From an uncultured Mollicutes bacterium (GTDB lineage Bacteria > Bacillota_I > Bacilli_A > Acholeplasmatales > Anaeroplasmataceae), in NCBI GenBank assembly GCA_937905855.1, contig CALCWU010000147.1:1-8501 (forward strand): a stretch of DNA of 8,501 nucleotides, read 5' to 3'. The notes below the pieces were generated by a model, which was given only the letters and a program-made list of their open reading frames with translations, had not been told where the DNA came from and searched no databases. The number at the start of each line of letters is the position of its first letter. Position 1 is the stretch's first letter. Below, piece after piece: positions 6,912 to 8,501 of this stretch. Made by a program: the position numbers and the translations under genes.

Positions 6912-7640
6912 ATGCTTGAAGAAATTTTTGAGATAATAGAAAATACTAAACTGACAAATGATGTCTATAAAATGCGTCTTAAGGGAAATACTTCTACCAT
7001 TAAGCATAGTGGTGAATTTTTAGAATTAAAACTGGATTCTAAATTTTTACGTAGACCATTTAGCATAAATGATTATGATGATAATAGTATAACAATTTTA
7101 TATAAAATCTTAGGCCAAGGCACTAAGGAAATGACAAAATATGAAATTGGTAAAAAGGTAAATGCTATTATAGGTCTTGGTAATGGCTTTGATGAAAATA
7201 AAAGCAATAATCCCCTATTAATAGGTGGTGGAATTGGTATTGCTCCCTTGTATAATTTAGGTAAAAAATTTAATGAATTAGGTATTAAGCCTACCTTTGT
7301 TTTAGGATTTAAAGCTAAAGATGAAATCTTTTATTTAGATGAATTTAAAGCACTAGGTGAGGTTATTATAACAACTGATGATGGTTCTTTTGGTTATAAG
7401 GGTAATGCGGTTAGTTATTTAAAGGAAAATAATCTGAATTATGATTATTATTATGCTTGTGGACCGCTTGTGATGTTAAAGTATTTATCTTTATATAATG
7501 ATAATGGTGATTTATCATTAGAGGCAAGAATGGGCTGTGGCTTTGGAGCTTGTATGGGCTGCTCAATTGAAACTAAAGACGGAGTTAGACGAGTATGTAA
7601 GGAAGGTCCTGTTTTTAGTGCCAAGGAGGTAAAATTTTAA
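6912..7640 (+). CDS. pyrK: dihydroorotate dehydrogenase B, electron transfer subunit
   Basis: PyrK carries FAD and a [2Fe-2S] cluster and passes electrons from PyrD to NAD+, making the class 1B dihydroorotate dehydrogenase (PyrD2PyrK2). From ATG 6912 it has 242 residues; a TTG at 6897 would add five without a better ribosome binding site. An FAD-binding barrel carries RRPFSI (47-52). A ferredoxin-reductase-like nucleotide domain carries GGGIGIAPLY (105-114) and ACGP (182-185). The C-terminal cluster motif SLEARMGCGFGACMGC supplies Cys209, Cys214 and Cys217, with the fourth ligand at Cys229, all intact. Direct linkage to pyrD supports the assignment over other ferredoxin-reductase-like proteins. 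Its TAA overlaps the pyrD ATG by one base. An NAD-linked enzyme fits a fermentative organism that need not feed electrons to quinones. Confidence 0.95.
   Translation: MLEEIFEIIENTKLTNDVYKMRLKGNTSTIKHSGEFLELKLDSKFLRRPFSINDYDDNSITILYKILGQGTKEMTKYEIGKKVNAIIGLGNGFDENKSNNPLLIGGGIGIAPLYNLGKKFNELGIKPTFVLGFKAKDEIFYLDEFKALGEVIITTDDGSFGYKGNAVSYLKENNLNYDYYYACGPLVMLKYLSLYNDNGDLSLEARMGCGFGACMGCSIETKDGVRRVCKEGPVFSAKEVKF
7623..7639 (+). promoter_or_regulatory. strong ribosome binding site for pyrD
   Basis: AAGGAGGT (7623-7630), the best Shine-Dalgarno match in the window, lies nine bases before ATG 7640 and inside the 3' end of pyrK. It confirms the pyrD start and suggests efficient initiation, in keeping with the equal stoichiometry expected for PyrD and PyrK. 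Confidence 0.85.
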
Positions 7641-8501
7641 TGAATACTAAAATTAAGTTATTTGGCTATGAATTTCAAAATCCAATAATTCCAGCCTCAG
7701 GTACATTTGGCTTTGGTTATGAATTTAATGATATTTATGATATTAATATTTTAGGAAGCATTTCGCTTAAGGGTACAACTCTTAATCCTCGCTATGGTAA
7801 TCCATTGCCAAGAATTGCTGAATGCAAGGAGGGAATGCTTAATTCTATCGGCTTACAAAATCCAGGTGTTGATGCTGTAATCAATGAGGAAATACCAAAG
7901 CTTGACAAGGTATATAAGCATAAGGTTATTGCTAATGTTGGTGGTCATAGTGTTTCTGATTATGTTAATACTGTTGAGAAATTTAATGACTGTGATAAGG
8001 TTGTTGCAATCGAACTAAATATTAGTTGCCCTAATGTGAGTGGTGGAGGAATGGCTTTTGGTGTTTCTCCGGATGTTGCTTATAATTTAGTTAAGGAAGT
8101 AAGAAGGGTTTGCAAAAAGCCTTTAATTGTTAAACTTAGTCCTAATGTTACGGATATTGTTACTATGGCTAAGGCCTGCGAGAGCGCTGGTGCTGATGCA
8201 ATTAGCTTAATAAATACTTTGGTTGGTATGCGTATTGATTTAAAAACTGCTAAAACTATTTTAGCTGTTAAAAAGGGTGGCTTTAGTGGCCCTGCTATTT
8301 TCCCTGTTGCCCTAAGAATGGTTTATGAGGTTGCTCATAATGTTGATATACCTGTAATTGGAATGGGCGGTATAAGTAGCGCATATGATGTGATTGAGAT
8401 GATGTATGCTGGAGCCTCACTTGTAATGGTAGGTGCTATGAATTTAGTTGATCCCTTTATTTGTAAAAAAATTATTGAGGATTTACCAAAGGTGATGGCT
8501 G
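7640..8501 (+). CDS. pyrD: dihydroorotate dehydrogenase B, catalytic subunit (3' end outside window)
   Basis: PyrD oxidises dihydroorotate to orotate on FMN and hands electrons to PyrK. The window holds 287 codons with no stop; family members have about 300-310, so only the last part is missing. Landmarks in order: PIIPASGTFGFG (15-26), SLKGTT with Lys44, NSIGLQNPG (68-76) for substrate binding, IELNISCPN with catalytic Cys130, IVKLSP with Lys165, INT (191-193), and the FMN phosphate-binding GMGGI (241-245) and VGAM (264-267). A Cys base in SCPN marks class 1; adjacency to pyrK and the INTLVGMRID motif point to class 1B, not the class 2 quinone-linked enzyme, which has Ser. The ATG overlaps the pyrK stop by one base. 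By operon precedent pyrF and pyrE may follow outside the window. Confidence 0.95.
   Translation, partial: MNTKIKLFGYEFQNPIIPASGTFGFGYEFNDIYDINILGSISLKGTTLNPRYGNPLPRIAECKEGMLNSIGLQNPGVDAVINEEIPKLDKVYKHKVIANVGGHSVSDYVNTVEKFNDCDKVVAIELNISCPNVSGGGMAFGVSPDVAYNLVKEVRRVCKKPLIVKLSPNVTDIVTMAKACESAGADAISLINTLVGMRIDLKTAKTILAVKKGGFSGPAIFPVALRMVYEVAHNVDIPVIGMGGISSAYDVIEMMYAGASLVMVGAMNLVDPFICKKIIEDLPKVMA

Noticed and set aside
567..8501. Mobile elements, CRISPR arrays, tRNA or other RNA genes in the operon body
   Set aside because: The stretch is almost fully coding, with junctions of at most 1 nt gap; I saw no repeats, inverted-repeat ends or RNA gene signatures.

Overview
This window is a de novo pyrimidine (UMP) biosynthesis operon of a low-GC Gram-positive bacterium (Bacillota). 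The DNA is very AT-rich, Shine-Dalgarno sites are of the GGAGG type, and the gene order pyrB-pyrC-carA-carB-pyrK-pyrD matches the Bacillus subtilis pyr operon. The standard bacterial code is in use: every tryptophan I checked is TGG (in pyrC and carB), pyrB ends in TGA, and no gene contains an in-frame TGA. This argues against a Mycoplasma-type code. I cannot name the genus; a fermentative Bacilli or Erysipelotrichia-like organism would fit.

Layout: 1-396 is the 3' end of an unrelated gene of unknown function. 397-566 is a compact control region. It holds a near-consensus extended -10 promoter, then a leader of about 110 nt with a perfect-consensus PyrR-binding hairpin, a competing antiterminator, and an intrinsic terminator that directly abuts the pyrB ribosome binding site. 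From 567 to the window end, six genes lie head to tail on the + strand with junctions between a 23-nt overlap and a 1-nt gap. This implies one transcript and translational coupling. The last gene, pyrD, is cut by the window edge.

Function: CarA/CarB make carbamoyl phosphate from glutamine, bicarbonate and 2 ATP. PyrB condenses it with aspartate and PyrC cyclises the product to dihydroorotate. PyrD/PyrK (class 1B, NAD-linked) oxidise that to orotate. pyrF and pyrE, needed for the last two steps, are not in the window and may follow pyrD. No pyrR or uracil permease gene is present here, so the PyrR protein that the leader implies must be encoded elsewhere.

I see no new system. The points worth a second look are the very compact single attenuator, an altered motif in the second ATP-grasp half of CarB, a shortened loop in PyrC, and a strong codon-context pattern in which C-ending codons precede T.
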